Shown one piece after another: positions 1 to 7,765 of a DNA stretch of 64,000 nt (position 1 is the stretch's first letter; each line of letters starts with the position of its first letter). Position numbers and translations under genes: made by a program. The stretch is from Sphingobacteriales bacterium (GTDB taxonomy: Bacteria > Bacteroidota > Bacteroidia > Chitinophagales > Chitinophagaceae). Under the pieces are notes generated by a model that was not told where the DNA came from, searched no databases, and saw only the letters and a program-made list of their open reading frames with translations. Where the stretch lies: the NCBI GenBank assembly GCA_004144185.1, contig SEFP01000001.1:620001-684000 (forward strand), in the 5' to 3' direction.

Positions 1-90
1 GGCGGCAATAAAACCCTAGCCACGGCCGGTGGTGCCAATACCGATGCCAGCGAAGCCGTAATCGAAGCCGTCCGGAAGGCAGTAAACTAG
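1..90 (+). CDS. C-terminal end of an unidentified protein (partial)
   Basis: An open frame enters from the left edge and stops with TAG at 88-90, giving 29 residues that end EAVIEAVRKAVN. The stretch is alanine-rich and helical and shows no motif I recognise, so the protein cannot be named from this fragment. A strong hairpin terminator at 110-143 follows directly, which supports this being a real gene end. Confidence 0.5.
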   Translation, partial: GGNKTLATAGGANTDASEAVIEAVRKAVN

Positions 91-109
91 TCCAATTCAT
101 TCCAGAATG

Positions 110-143
110 AAAAAGGAACGCACCAGATGGTGCGTTCCTTTTT
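110..143. terminator. Bidirectional terminator
   Basis: A perfect 15-bp stem (110-124 with 129-143) surrounds a 4-base loop. Both arms begin or end in an A/T run, so it can terminate the rightward partial gene and the leftward lipoprotein gene, which converge here. Confidence 0.85.
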
Positions 144-177
144 CGTTCAAATCCTCCAGACAGATTCCGGAATAGGG

Positions 178-936
178 TTAGTGCTTTTCTAAGCGAATTT
201 TGGTGATACACGTATTTCGTTCTGAGGCTTCTGTGGCGGAAAGATCACAGGCAAGTCCGGTTCCTTTCTTTTGAAGGTCGAAACTGAATTCATTATAACT
301 ATGACCCGTACGGATGGTCCAGGGGTTATCGCTGCCCAGTTCGATAGCAGATGGGGTTTCCCAGAAATAACCTGCTAGTAGTTGGGTTTCCGCTGCCGGC
401 ACATCCTTCTTTTTAATCAGGATCGCATACTTTTTACTCGCGTGGTCCAGTGACAGATTATAGATGTAATCGCCTGCGGCCGGACAGTCAATCAAGGTTT
501 GTGTACCGGTATAAAGTGCTATGGGTGCTGCTTTTAAAGTCGTCTCTGAACTTCGGTAATCATAACTAGTCCCGATGATAGTAGCCAGTTTTCGGGTAGG
601 GGTAGCCACGCTGATGCTCGGAGTGCCACTGGCGTAATCGTAGGAATAACTAAGTGTTACAGTACCATCGGTTAAGCGAATAGCTGGAATATCGTTTCCG
701 GTGCGTATAGTTTGAGACGCGTTGAGGTTATGAGTCTGGTTCTCCAGCACAACCGTTGCGTGCAGGCCTGTAGGACGTACATCCAGCCAGTAGTGACCGT
801 TGGCAGCATCCAAGACCCCACCATAACTAAAAAGCTTAGCCTCGGACACCTGCACCGTTTGAGCCGGTTGGATGGTTTCTTTCTGGCAACTTCCCAACAG
901 CACACTTCCTGCAATCAAAAGAAAAAAGTGCTTCAT
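178..936 (-). CDS. Predicted surface lipoprotein, function unknown
   Basis: The product is 252 residues. The first 17 residues form a lipoprotein signal peptide with lipobox LLGSC (Cys17). The residues after the cysteine, QKE, resemble the lipoprotein export signal that places Bacteroidota lipoproteins on the cell surface, so surface exposure is an inference. The rest is Thr/Ser-rich, probably beta-rich, with no domain I recognise. The ATG at 936 is right for a signal peptide. Transcription ends at the shared hairpin at 110-143. No neighbour suggests a role. Confidence 0.75.
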   Translation of the reverse strand: MKHFFLLIAGSVLLGSCQKETIQPAQTVQVSEAKLFSYGGVLDAANGHYWLDVRPTGLHATVVLENQTHNLNASQTIRTGNDIPAIRLTDGTVTLSYSYDYASGTPSISVATPTRKLATIIGTSYDYRSSETTLKAAPIALYTGTQTLIDCPAAGDYIYNLSLDHASKKYAILIKKKDVPAAETQLLAGYFWETPSAIELGSDNPWTIRTGHSYNEFSFDLQKKGTGLACDLSATEASERNTCITKIRLEKH

Positions 937-1066
937 AAGAAAAGGAATTTAAAGCATCCTTAAAGAACCAGTCCGCTTCCTGAAAGTACACTATATAAAT
1001 TAGTCCAATTCAGTAAAATGACCCATTCCGGATTGCCACCCATTCAATCGTCCGATCCGTATCCCA

Positions 1067-1100
1067 ACGCCTGATAGCACTATCTTGTTTTATCGGGCGT
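1067..1100. terminator. Possible hairpin terminator
   Basis: A 10-bp stem with one G-T pair (1067-1076 with 1091-1100) and a 14-base loop lies just after the stop of the leftward gene ending at 1121. A short T run follows on the + side only, so assignment as its terminator is weak. Confidence 0.35.
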
Positions 1101-1120
1101 TTTAGTTTCCGGAATCGTAC

Positions 1121-2005
1121 TTATTGTTCGTTGACAGCTACCGACTGCAACCGGATCGGTCCTCTCCATAACGTAGCAGCAAACCAAACCGGCAGTGCAA
1201 CGGTAGGGCTGAGAAGCGGGCGTACCCAGCTCCATGGCAACGGAAGATCATTGGTGAACACCATCTCTGCCACGGAAACAAAAATGGTTACCGATACCCA
1301 GACGGCGCAAAAAGATTCGATTGGTGCTGCCTGTCCCAGGTGTCTGGCATTGAGATATCCTACGAAAAGCCAGCCTGCCAGTGCCAGCAGCGCCAGATAA
1401 ATCACCCATACATACAACACCCCTGTGGATGATCCGGCCAGCGCTGCGAACAGGTAATACGGAATCAGTCCAACCAGCAACAGCAACCCTTGAGGCACTA
1501 CCTGTAGAACTGATCCGGCTGCTACGGTTCCGGAATCGGCTGTGGTTTGTGCCTGTGCCGAGAGCGCCCATAATTCCAGCGCCGTCACACAGAAATAAAA
1601 GGCCGCCCATATCGGTGACAGAAACAGCAGCCCAAACAAAATCAGCAGTCCTTCGTCTTCCACCTGACTGTTGGTTACCAGCATGGCACCGAGTAGCAGC
1701 CCCAGCCCCGCCAGTATAAACAGGTAAATGCGGCGGCCTTTTTTAGGGTGAGGCAGACGCTTCCAGAAAAGCAGATGCACCAGTGCGCTTACTACCTGCC
1801 AGGTACCCAATGTGAATAGCAACCCAAGGTCGCGGTCGAGGAAGAATTGGGCAACCGGCCCCTCTGCAGCCGGTCCGCTGGCATAGCTGAAATAAGTGCT
1901 CAGCCAGAAGCAGGCAATCTGCCCCAGCAGATCAACCAACTGCAGGCCACGCAACATCGCAACCGATGTGTCAGGAGCAGGCAATGCATTTTGAGTCGAA
2001 TCCAT
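1121..2005 (-). CDS. Multi-pass membrane protein, unknown function
   Basis: The product is 294 residues when started at the ATG at 2005 (MDSTQNALPAPD). An upstream in-frame TTG at 2038 would add 11 residues but has nothing else in its favour. Hydrophobic segments alternate with short polar loops through the chain, giving roughly eight predicted membrane helices. There are no conserved catalytic or transport motifs that I recognise. It lies upstream of the lipoprotein gene on the same strand with 184 bp between them, so co-transcription is uncertain. Confidence 0.7.
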   Translation of the reverse strand: MDSTQNALPAPDTSVAMLRGLQLVDLLGQIACFWLSTYFSYASGPAAEGPVAQFFLDRDLGLLFTLGTWQVVSALVHLLFWKRLPHPKKGRRIYLFILAGLGLLLGAMLVTNSQVEDEGLLILFGLLFLSPIWAAFYFCVTALELWALSAQAQTTADSGTVAAGSVLQVVPQGLLLLVGLIPYYLFAALAGSSTGVLYVWVIYLALLALAGWLFVGYLNARHLGQAAPIESFCAVWVSVTIFVSVAEMVFTNDLPLPWSWVRPLLSPTVALPVWFAATLWRGPIRLQSVAVNEQ

Positions 2006-2110
2006 AGAATAAAAAGGGTTTCCGGAACACCAGCCCAACCGTGTTTGTGCGTAAGAACGGTTAACCAGTAACGGCTATTGCTTTTAAACGTTTTAGGCTA
2101 CTATCGTACC

Positions 2111-3511
2111 TCAGCCCTGCCCGACTTCATGGAGATAACTTTCTTTGAGATGATCGTAGAACGAATGCTTATCGACCAGGCTGGCCACCAGATTCGACAG
2201 AAGCGCGCCCAGCAATAAAAAGAAAATAACACTGTGGCGATCGGTCATCTCAAACAGAATAATGGCCGAGGTAAACGGCGCACGGGTCACACCGGTCAGA
2301 AAGGCCGTCATGCCCACCAGAATCAGCAGGTTGGCATTGCTTCCGGAAAGCTCCAGCAACTGCGCAATCCAGCCACCGAAGCAGGCACCGGCGCTCAGCG
2401 ACGGTGCAAACACCCCACCCGCACCGCCGAATGTAAACGAGGCCATCAGCCCGTTCATTCGTACAAACGGCAGGTACCACGGAATCGCTTTATCGGCGGT
2501 ATACAGCGTCCGCTCCATAATTTCTTTTCCGGACCCCATCGCTTCCGGTCCCAGCCAATAAATAAAAATGGCTACAAATAAGGCGCAAAACAGTACGATG
2601 CCCAGTTGCGGCAGAACTTTCTTCACCCGGCCCATCGCCCGCATCAGCTTCAGCATCAACACGCTCATCCGGCTGGCAAAATAGCCACAGACAACTGATA
2701 CCAAGATAAGACCCGGTACCATCACCCAGCTGTTGAAACCCGTCTTGGGATAGCCGAGGTATAAATAACTGCCGCCAAAGGCCTGGGCAGTAATTCCGGC
2801 AATGATCACCGCTATAAACAAAGGCGATTTGTAATGCCGCAGGTGAAACCGGGACAATTCCTCGATGGCAAATACAATTCCGCCCAATGGGGTATTAAAC
2901 GCCGCTGCCAATCCGGAAGCAGCCCCGGCAATGACAAAATTTTGCTGCGACAGCGGCGGCCACCATTTAGGCAGCCAGTTGTAAATCTGCCGGAAGATGG
3001 ATGCGGCAATCTGAATGGTGGGGCCTTCACGTCCCAGAATGCCGCCACCCACGACTTTGATGCTGGACGACACGATTTTCACACCTAGCACCCGCAGACT
3101 CAGGAACGGTGAGACTTTCGCCTCTGTCTCCGGCTTCATCAGTTCTACGGCCGCCATAACCTGCGGAATGCCACTGCCCCGCGCGAACGGTGCGAACCGG
3201 CGCACCAGCCACCAGCTGGCCACAAAACAGACCGGCGTAACGATAAAAATCGAAAACGGATGCAGTCCATACAGCCAGTGCGACAGCCATTCAGCCCCGC
3301 TGAACAGCCGGCTGTACCCGAAAGCTACAAAGCCGGTGATAAAGGACGCGATCAGGAACGGTAAAAACTGAAGTGCCTGATGCCGGATTACTTCATTGGC
3401 CTCGAGGGTGGAATGGTAGCGGTTCCGGAGCAGACGGAGCCCGTACTGAATCAGCGGTTGCCGGCGCAGGCGAACGATCTTTTTTCGGGTACGGTACTTC
3501 ACAGGAGACAC
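2111..3511 (-). CDS. ClC-family chloride channel or H+/Cl- antiporter
   Basis: This 466-residue integral membrane protein has the ClC selectivity signatures: GSGIP at 112-116, GREGP at 160-164 with the gating glutamate at 162, and GGVFAPSLSAG further on. The glutamate pair in FAIEE (217-218) lies where the internal proton glutamate of the E. coli exchanger sits, so H+/Cl- exchange is more likely than a pure channel (family knowledge). The start is a GTG at 3511; no ATG lies before the core. There is no C-terminal CBS pair. The N-terminus is strongly basic (RTRKKIVRLRR), fitting a cytoplasmic end. Confidence 0.93.
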   Translation of the reverse strand: MSPVKYRTRKKIVRLRRQPLIQYGLRLLRNRYHSTLEANEVIRHQALQFLPFLIASFITGFVAFGYSRLFSGAEWLSHWLYGLHPFSIFIVTPVCFVASWWLVRRFAPFARGSGIPQVMAAVELMKPETEAKVSPFLSLRVLGVKIVSSSIKVVGGGILGREGPTIQIAASIFRQIYNWLPKWWPPLSQQNFVIAGAASGLAAAFNTPLGGIVFAIEELSRFHLRHYKSPLFIAVIIAGITAQAFGGSYLYLGYPKTGFNSWVMVPGLILVSVVCGYFASRMSVLMLKLMRAMGRVKKVLPQLGIVLFCALFVAIFIYWLGPEAMGSGKEIMERTLYTADKAIPWYLPFVRMNGLMASFTFGGAGGVFAPSLSAGACFGGWIAQLLELSGSNANLLILVGMTAFLTGVTRAPFTSAIILFEMTDRHSVIFFLLLGALLSNLVASLVDKHSFYDHLKESYLHEVGQG

Positions 3512-3598
3512 CGCAAAAGTCGGCCACCCGGCACAAACAACTGTTTTTCATCCGGTTCGGTCAACTTTCTGTCAGTTCCTTTGTTTAAAAATCCCTGT

Positions 3599-3937
3599 AT
3601 GAACTGGAATATTCTGAGTGAGATTGCTCAACTGGACGGGTTGAAAGAGGAAAGCCGTCAAAAGCCGGTGGTTATTTTCAAGCACAGCATCCGGTGCAGC
3701 ATTTCGTCTATGGCCAAAAGCCGGCTGGAGCGAAGCCAGGCGCCTGAAGGCGTTTCGTTTTACTACCTCGATCTGATCAATAACCGCGCGTTGTCGAATC
3801 AGGTAGCGGAAACATTTGGGGTCCATCACGAAAGTCCGCAGGTATTGCTGCTCAGAAATGGAGACTGCGTCTACGACGAAAGCCACAACGGCATCGATAT
3901 GCAGGAGATTGCAAACGAAGCCTTCCGGAATTCCTAA
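3599..3937 (+). CDS. ytxJ: Bacillithiol-system protein YtxJ (monothiol bacilliredoxin-like)
   Basis: The product is 112 residues with a thioredoxin-like fold. The motif FKHSIRCSISS carries a single active cysteine (Cys33), matching the TCPIS-type site of YtxJ/BrxC proteins, which remove bacillithiol from oxidised protein thiols. Many Bacteroidota make bacillithiol, so the role fits. The open frame extends upstream to 3380, but that part overlaps the opposite-strand ClC start, and the ATG at 3599 gives the usual family length. It is followed 72 bp later by atpG, which has its own promoter box. Confidence 0.85.
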   Translation: MNWNILSEIAQLDGLKEESRQKPVVIFKHSIRCSISSMAKSRLERSQAPEGVSFYYLDLINNRALSNQVAETFGVHHESPQVLLLRNGDCVYDESHNGIDMQEIANEAFRNS

Positions 3938-3962
3938 ACACGACAATCCGGCTTTTCAGTCG

Positions 3963-3970
3963 TACTTTCG
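3963..3970 (+). promoter_or_regulatory. Bacteroidota -7 box for atpG (TACTTTCG)
   Basis: TACTTTCG differs at one position from the Bacteroidota consensus TAnnTTTG and lies 39 bases before the atpG ATG. No clear TTG element is seen at -33. Confidence 0.5.
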
Positions 3971-4009
3971 CGCCGCTTTTCACCCTTTCTTACCAAGGAT
4001 TTATCAACT

Positions 4010-4891
4010 ATGTCGGGTCAGCTCAAAGAAGTACGGAACCGGATTAAATCGGTGCAGTCTACCCAGCAGATTACCAAAGCCATGAAAATGGTGAGTGCTG
4101 CCAAATTACGTCGTGCGCAGGATGCGATCCAGCAGATGCGGCCGTATGCGCAGAAGCTCCAGGAAATGCTGAGTAATATCGTAAGCTCCCAAAGCAGCAG
4201 CACGGCGTTGCCGCTGGCTGAAGAACGGGCGCCGGAGCGCATTTTGCTGATTCCGATCACCTCTGACCGGGGTTTGGCCGGTGCCTACAACGCCAACGTC
4301 ATCAAACTGACGCGCGAGGTGATCCGGGAGCGGTATGCGACTCAGAACGCCGCCGGAAATGTGTCTCTGCTGCCGGTAGGTAAGAAAGGCTACGAATATT
4401 TCCTGCGGTACAACTTCCGTGTCATCGATCAGTTCTGGGCGCTGTTGGGCAACCACTCGTTCGAGAACGTGAAAGAAGTGGCCCGCTATGCACAGGAAGC
4501 GTTTCTACGTAACGAATTTGACCGCGTAGAACTGATCTACAGCCAGTTTAAAAATGCGGCGACCCAGCAGTTTGTAGTAGAGCCGTACCTGCCGATTCCA
4601 AAAGCAGAAGGTTCCGGAAGCACGCTCAATGCTGAATTTATCTATGAGCCTTCCAAGGAAGCGCTGATCGAGGAACTGATGCCTAAGATCCTCAACACCC
4701 AGGTGTTTAAAGCTGTTCTGGATGCAACCGCTTCAGAGCACGGTGCACGGATGACCGCTATGGATAAGGCCAGCGAAAACGCCAACGACCTGCTTAAAAA
4801 CCTGAAAGTTTCCTATAACCGTGCCCGTCAGGCGGCGATCACCACCGAGCTTACGGAAATCGTATCCGGTGCGGCAGCATTGCAAGGCTAG
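4010..4891 (+). CDS. atpG: F1Fo ATP synthase gamma subunit
   Basis: The product is 293 residues, normal for the family. The gamma subunit is the rotating stalk of F1. The N-terminal helix QLKEVRNRIKSVQ with ITKAMKMVSAAKLRRAQ, and the C-terminal helix with NRARQAAITTELTEIVSGAAAL, are the two coiled-coil strands that form the rotor shaft and are the most conserved parts. No other ATP synthase gene lies in the window, so atpG is transcribed separately from at least its immediate surroundings. A strong hairpin follows at 4914. Confidence 0.97.
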   Translation: MSGQLKEVRNRIKSVQSTQQITKAMKMVSAAKLRRAQDAIQQMRPYAQKLQEMLSNIVSSQSSSTALPLAEERAPERILLIPITSDRGLAGAYNANVIKLTREVIRERYATQNAAGNVSLLPVGKKGYEYFLRYNFRVIDQFWALLGNHSFENVKEVARYAQEAFLRNEFDRVELIYSQFKNAATQQFVVEPYLPIPKAEGSGSTLNAEFIYEPSKEALIEELMPKILNTQVFKAVLDATASEHGARMTAMDKASENANDLLKNLKVSYNRARQAAITTELTEIVSGAAALQG

Positions 4892-4913
4892 TAGTACATC
4901 ATTTATTTTTTTC

Positions 4914-4949
4914 GAAAACCGCGTTTGCACCTCAGCAAACGCGGTTTTC
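4914..4949. terminator. atpG terminator
   Basis: A perfect 14-bp stem (4914-4927 with 4936-4949) with an 8-base loop and T-rich ends lies 22 bp after the atpG stop. Confidence 0.85.
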
Positions 4950-5002
4950 TTTGTTCCGGTATGTCCGTCTGATAATATATCCGGAACATCCGTATTCCGT
5001 TC

Positions 5003-5100
5003 CGTAGAGACACGCGGCGCGTGTCTGCGTTCTTTCAATTGCATTGCGGACCATCCTCACATTTCGGTTGCACTGCGGACACACGCCGTGTGTCCCTACC
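5003..5100. repeat. REP-like composite palindromic repeat
   Basis: Two imperfectly related palindromes face each other. One is AGACACGC-GGC-GCGTGTCT at 5008-5026. The other is GGACACACG-C-CGTGTGTCC at 5077-5095. Outer ends GTAGAGACAC and GTGTCCCTAC are inverted copies, and inside them TTGCATTGCGGAC and TTGCACTGCGGAC form a direct repeat. The form resembles the dispersed GTAGAGACACGC-type repeats found in Bacteroidota and cyanobacteria (from memory). It sits between the atpG terminator and the rlmN stop. I see no other full copy in the window. Confidence 0.6.
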
Positions 5101-5183
5101 GGTTAAAAACCAATTGCTGTTTTCCGGAACCGTCGCCAACCAACAAAAAGATCCTCAGATCTTTGAAAACTCCTGAAGTGAGT

Positions 5184-6233
5184 TTAGGCCACTGCGCCTT
5201 CGCTGTCTACGTTGGCCAGTTGCCCACAGGCAGCGTCGATGTCTTTACCACGACTGCGGCGCAGGTGTACGTTTACTTTTTTGCTTTCCAGGTAGCGTAC
5301 AAAGGCATCGGTCGTCGCTTCATCCGGCTTCTGGAACCGCGCCTGTCCGATCGGGTTGTATTCGATCAGGTTGATCAGATCGGCCGGAATCTTGCGGAAC
5401 AGCTTTACCAACTCTTCCGCGTCTTTGATGCCGTCATTAAAATCCTTGAACAGGATATACTCCAGGGTAATTTCGCCCTTCGTTTTCTGGTAGAAATAAT
5501 TCAGGGCATCGACCAGAGCCGCGATATTATTGGAGTCGTTGATCGGCATCACCTCCGAACGCTGTACATCGGTAGGTGCATGGAGCGACAAGGCCAGTTT
5601 AAACCGTACGCCGTCATCCCCCAGTTGCCGGATCATTTTGGCCACGCCTGCCGTTGAAACGGTAATCCGTCGCGGACTCATGCCGAGCCCTTCCGGAGTC
5701 GTGATTTTCTCAATTGCCTTCAGAACTTCTTTATAGTTGAGCAACGGCTCACCCATTCCCATAAAAACGATATTGCTCAGTTTACGGCCGTAATGCTTCA
5801 GCGATTGTTCGTTGAGCAGCGTTACTTCATCCACGATCTCGTCGAAATACAGATTGCGGGTGCGCGGCAGGTAGCCAGTAGCGCAAAATTTACACGACAA
5901 CGAGCAGCCCACCTGACTGGAGACACAGGCGGTGACCCGTGTATCGGTTGGAATCAAAACGCCTTCGATATAATTGTTGTCGTGCAGTACAAACCGGTTT
6001 TTGACCGTCCCGTCTTCAGATTCCTGGGTGTGGTGGATCGCTACTTTCGGAATGAAATAGTTAGCTTCCAGCTTCTCCCGAACCGGTTTCGGCAGGTTGC
6101 TCATCTCCGCAATCGAAGCCGCATACTTTTTCCAGATCCAGTCGTGTACCTGAGCGGCACGGTAACGCGGTTCTCCCCATTCATCAAACACCTGCTGCAG
6201 TTCCGGAAGCGCAACCGTCCGTAGATTTTTCAT
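5184..6233 (-). CDS. rlmN: Dual-specificity rRNA/tRNA methyltransferase RlmN
   Basis: This radical-SAM enzyme methylates C2 of A2503 in 23S rRNA and A37 in some tRNAs. The cluster-binding CxxxCxxC is present as CSLSCKFC followed by ATG, as are the GMGEPLLN and RRITVSTAG motifs typical of RlmN. The ATG at 6233 gives 349 residues; an in-frame ATG at 6251 exists, but a perfect -7 promoter box (TATTTTTG, 6239-6246) lies between the two, so the downstream ATG is preferred. That leaves only five bases between promoter box and start, so the message may be leaderless. Confidence 0.95.
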   Translation of the reverse strand: MKNLRTVALPELQQVFDEWGEPRYRAAQVHDWIWKKYAASIAEMSNLPKPVREKLEANYFIPKVAIHHTQESEDGTVKNRFVLHDNNYIEGVLIPTDTRVTACVSSQVGCSLSCKFCATGYLPRTRNLYFDEIVDEVTLLNEQSLKHYGRKLSNIVFMGMGEPLLNYKEVLKAIEKITTPEGLGMSPRRITVSTAGVAKMIRQLGDDGVRFKLALSLHAPTDVQRSEVMPINDSNNIAALVDALNYFYQKTKGEITLEYILFKDFNDGIKDAEELVKLFRKIPADLINLIEYNPIGQARFQKPDEATTDAFVRYLESKKVNVHLRRSRGKDIDAACGQLANVDSEGAVA

Positions 6234-6238
6234 AGCTG

Positions 6239-6246
6239 CAAAAATA
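6239..6246 (-). promoter_or_regulatory. -7 box for rlmN (TATTTTTG)
   Basis: A perfect TAnnTTTG box on the minus strand ends five bases before the rlmN ATG at 6233. It overlaps codons of a longer reading frame and so decides the start choice. Confidence 0.55.
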
Positions 6247-6343
6247 GCCATCTCCGGCTGCCTGTGGCGCTAATGCAACGGTAAAGCTGTCAGTTTCAGC
6301 AGCATCTTTTCAGATTTTCGGCGGCCTTAAAACGCTTCTGAAT

Positions 6344-6351
6344 TACTTTTG
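6344..6351 (+). promoter_or_regulatory. -7 box for the DUF6580-type gene (TACTTTTG)
   Basis: A perfect TAnnTTTG box lies 24 bases before the ATG at 6376 and 9 bases before an earlier ATG at 6361. The rlmN promoter points the other way about 100 bp to the left. Confidence 0.55.
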
Positions 6352-6375
6352 ACCTTTAGAATGATTCCTATTAAG

Positions 6376-6924
6376 ATGAAACCCCGTTTTCTATCAGTAT
6401 CGCTGGTTGTGTTTTTATTGCTCGTGGCAGCGGTAAGCCGTATCGTCAATGCCGAGCTGCACCTGTGGAATTTCGCACCCGTAGCCGCACTGGGACTTTT
6501 CAGCGGTGCGGTGCTTAAAGACAAGCGCTATGCCTATCTGTTGCCCTTGGGTGCCCAGCTGCTGGCGGATCTGTATTTTCAGTTGTTTACCGACATACCT
6601 GGCTTCTATGGAGTCAGTCAGCTGTTTGTATACGCCGGCATGGCACTGGTAGCTGCTTTTGGCACCACTATGGGACGCCCGACGGTAGCGAAAGTGAGTG
6701 GCTATGCCCTCGCAGGCTCCGGTATTTTCTTTCTGGTATCCAATCTCGGTGCGTATTTCACCGGCATGTGGGGCTGGGGTGTTTCCGGACTGGTCAAAAC
6801 CTTTGTGATGGCCGTTCCATTTTATCAGGGCACCCTGATCGGCGATCTGGTTTTCGCTGCACTGTTCTTTGGCGTTTACGCACTGGTACAGCAAAGCCGT
6901 GAAACCCGCGTTGCTACCGCTTAA
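6376..6924 (+). CDS. DUF6580-type membrane protein, putative transporter component
   Basis: The product is 182 residues from the ATG at 6376 (an ATG at 6361 adds five). There are about six hydrophobic helices. The pattern near the start, with NFAPVAALGLFSGA, DKRYAYLLPLGAQLLADL and GFYG, matches what I recall of the DUF6580 'putative transport protein' family, whose shape resembles S components of vitamin ECF transporters. The substrate is unknown, and no ATPase or T component lies nearby. It is divergent from rlmN and has its own terminator at 6949. Confidence 0.65.
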   Translation: MKPRFLSVSLVVFLLLVAAVSRIVNAELHLWNFAPVAALGLFSGAVLKDKRYAYLLPLGAQLLADLYFQLFTDIPGFYGVSQLFVYAGMALVAAFGTTMGRPTVAKVSGYALAGSGIFFLVSNLGAYFTGMWGWGVSGLVKTFVMAVPFYQGTLIGDLVFAALFFGVYALVQQSRETRVATA

Positions 6925-6948
6925 TCAGATTTTTAAAGTGCTTTTCTG

Positions 6949-6976
6949 AAACGCTTCTCTTTAAAAGAGAAGCGTT
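6949..6976 (+). terminator. Terminator after the DUF6580-type gene
   Basis: A perfect 12-bp stem (6949-6960 with 6965-6976) with loop TTAA is followed by a T run. Confidence 0.85.
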
Positions 6977-7012
6977 TTTTTATGAGAGTCCTGTAAAGTC
7001 CTTATTCCTATC

Positions 7013-7672
7013 ATGGCCAGAAGCCTTCTTTCTATCCGCGAAAACAGTTGGCTGGCGCGGATCGCTGCCCGTCGGCTGCGTTCCGGAAATGTGGCGATGG
7101 TGATCGGCCGTACCATTCATCTACACGGCGTGTCTGCAACTGAATTTCTGGCTTCGCCGTCCTGGGTGGCGCATGAGTTGGAACATATCCGGCAGTACAA
7201 ACGCTACAGCACGATTGGCTTTTTGCTTCGCTACGGGTACTACAGTTTCCGGAATGGGTATTATCAGAATCCGCTGGAGGTCGCAGCCCGTGTAGCCGAG
7301 CAAAATCCGCTTCCGGAAAACAGGTATCAGTTTACAGTCCGTTCCGGAAAACGCTTTGCAAACGAAGCGCCAACGGCTATCTTTGCCCCTCAAAGCGATT
7401 TTACTGTCATGTCCCGTCCCCGGAAAGTACCGCCTACCGCCTCCCAGAAGCGTATCTTTTTCATCCATCTGGTGATCTTTATTGTAGCTACCGTTGCGAT
7501 GTTTATGATCCATGCCGGTCAGGAAAAATCTGCAGGCACTTGGGTATACCCCTGGCACGCCTGGCCGGTAGCGGCCTGGGCACTGGCGGTCATTGGTCAC
7601 TGGTGTGCGCTGTGGACGACCTACGAAGACAAAGGTCTCGACGATTTCAACCGCATGGTTCAGAACGGCTAG
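7013..7672 (+). CDS. HExxH putative peptidase fused to a 2TM domain
   Basis: The product is 219 residues. The N-terminal half contains HELEHIRQY, an HExxH zinc-binding motif in a context like DUF4157-type domains (VAHELEHIRQ); a third zinc ligand is not obvious. The C-terminal half (from about residue 140) has two hydrophobic helices separated by a short loop and ends EDKGLDDFNRMV, resembling the Bacteroidota 2TM domain. The membrane part would anchor the enzyme-like part in the inner membrane. Four TTCCGGAA copies lie inside the gene. It is preceded by a terminator and followed by one, so it is probably monocistronic. Activity is not established. Confidence 0.6.
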   Translation: MARSLLSIRENSWLARIAARRLRSGNVAMVIGRTIHLHGVSATEFLASPSWVAHELEHIRQYKRYSTIGFLLRYGYYSFRNGYYQNPLEVAARVAEQNPLPENRYQFTVRSGKRFANEAPTAIFAPQSDFTVMSRPRKVPPTASQKRIFFIHLVIFIVATVAMFMIHAGQEKSAGTWVYPWHAWPVAAWALAVIGHWCALWTTYEDKGLDDFNRMVQNG

Positions 7673-7705
7673 GCCTGTTTCCGGAACGATTCCTTTTTTA
7701 CAAGC

Positions 7706-7732
7706 AGTCCTGCATCTCATTGGTGCGGGACT
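7706..7732 (+). terminator. Terminator after the HExxH/2TM gene
   Basis: A 9-bp stem with one wobble pair (7706-7714 with 7724-7732) is followed by a run of T. Confidence 0.7.
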
Positions 7733-7765
7733 TTTTTTGGCTTCGCCACTTATCTTTAAACGGAT

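Noticed and set aside
2006-2038. TTG extension of the membrane protein gene at 1121-2005
   Set aside because: It adds 11 residues only; the ATG at 2005 is the stronger start.
3380-3598. Upstream extension of ytxJ
   Set aside because: It runs through the start of the opposite-strand ClC gene, and the conserved YtxJ region begins at the ATG at 3599.
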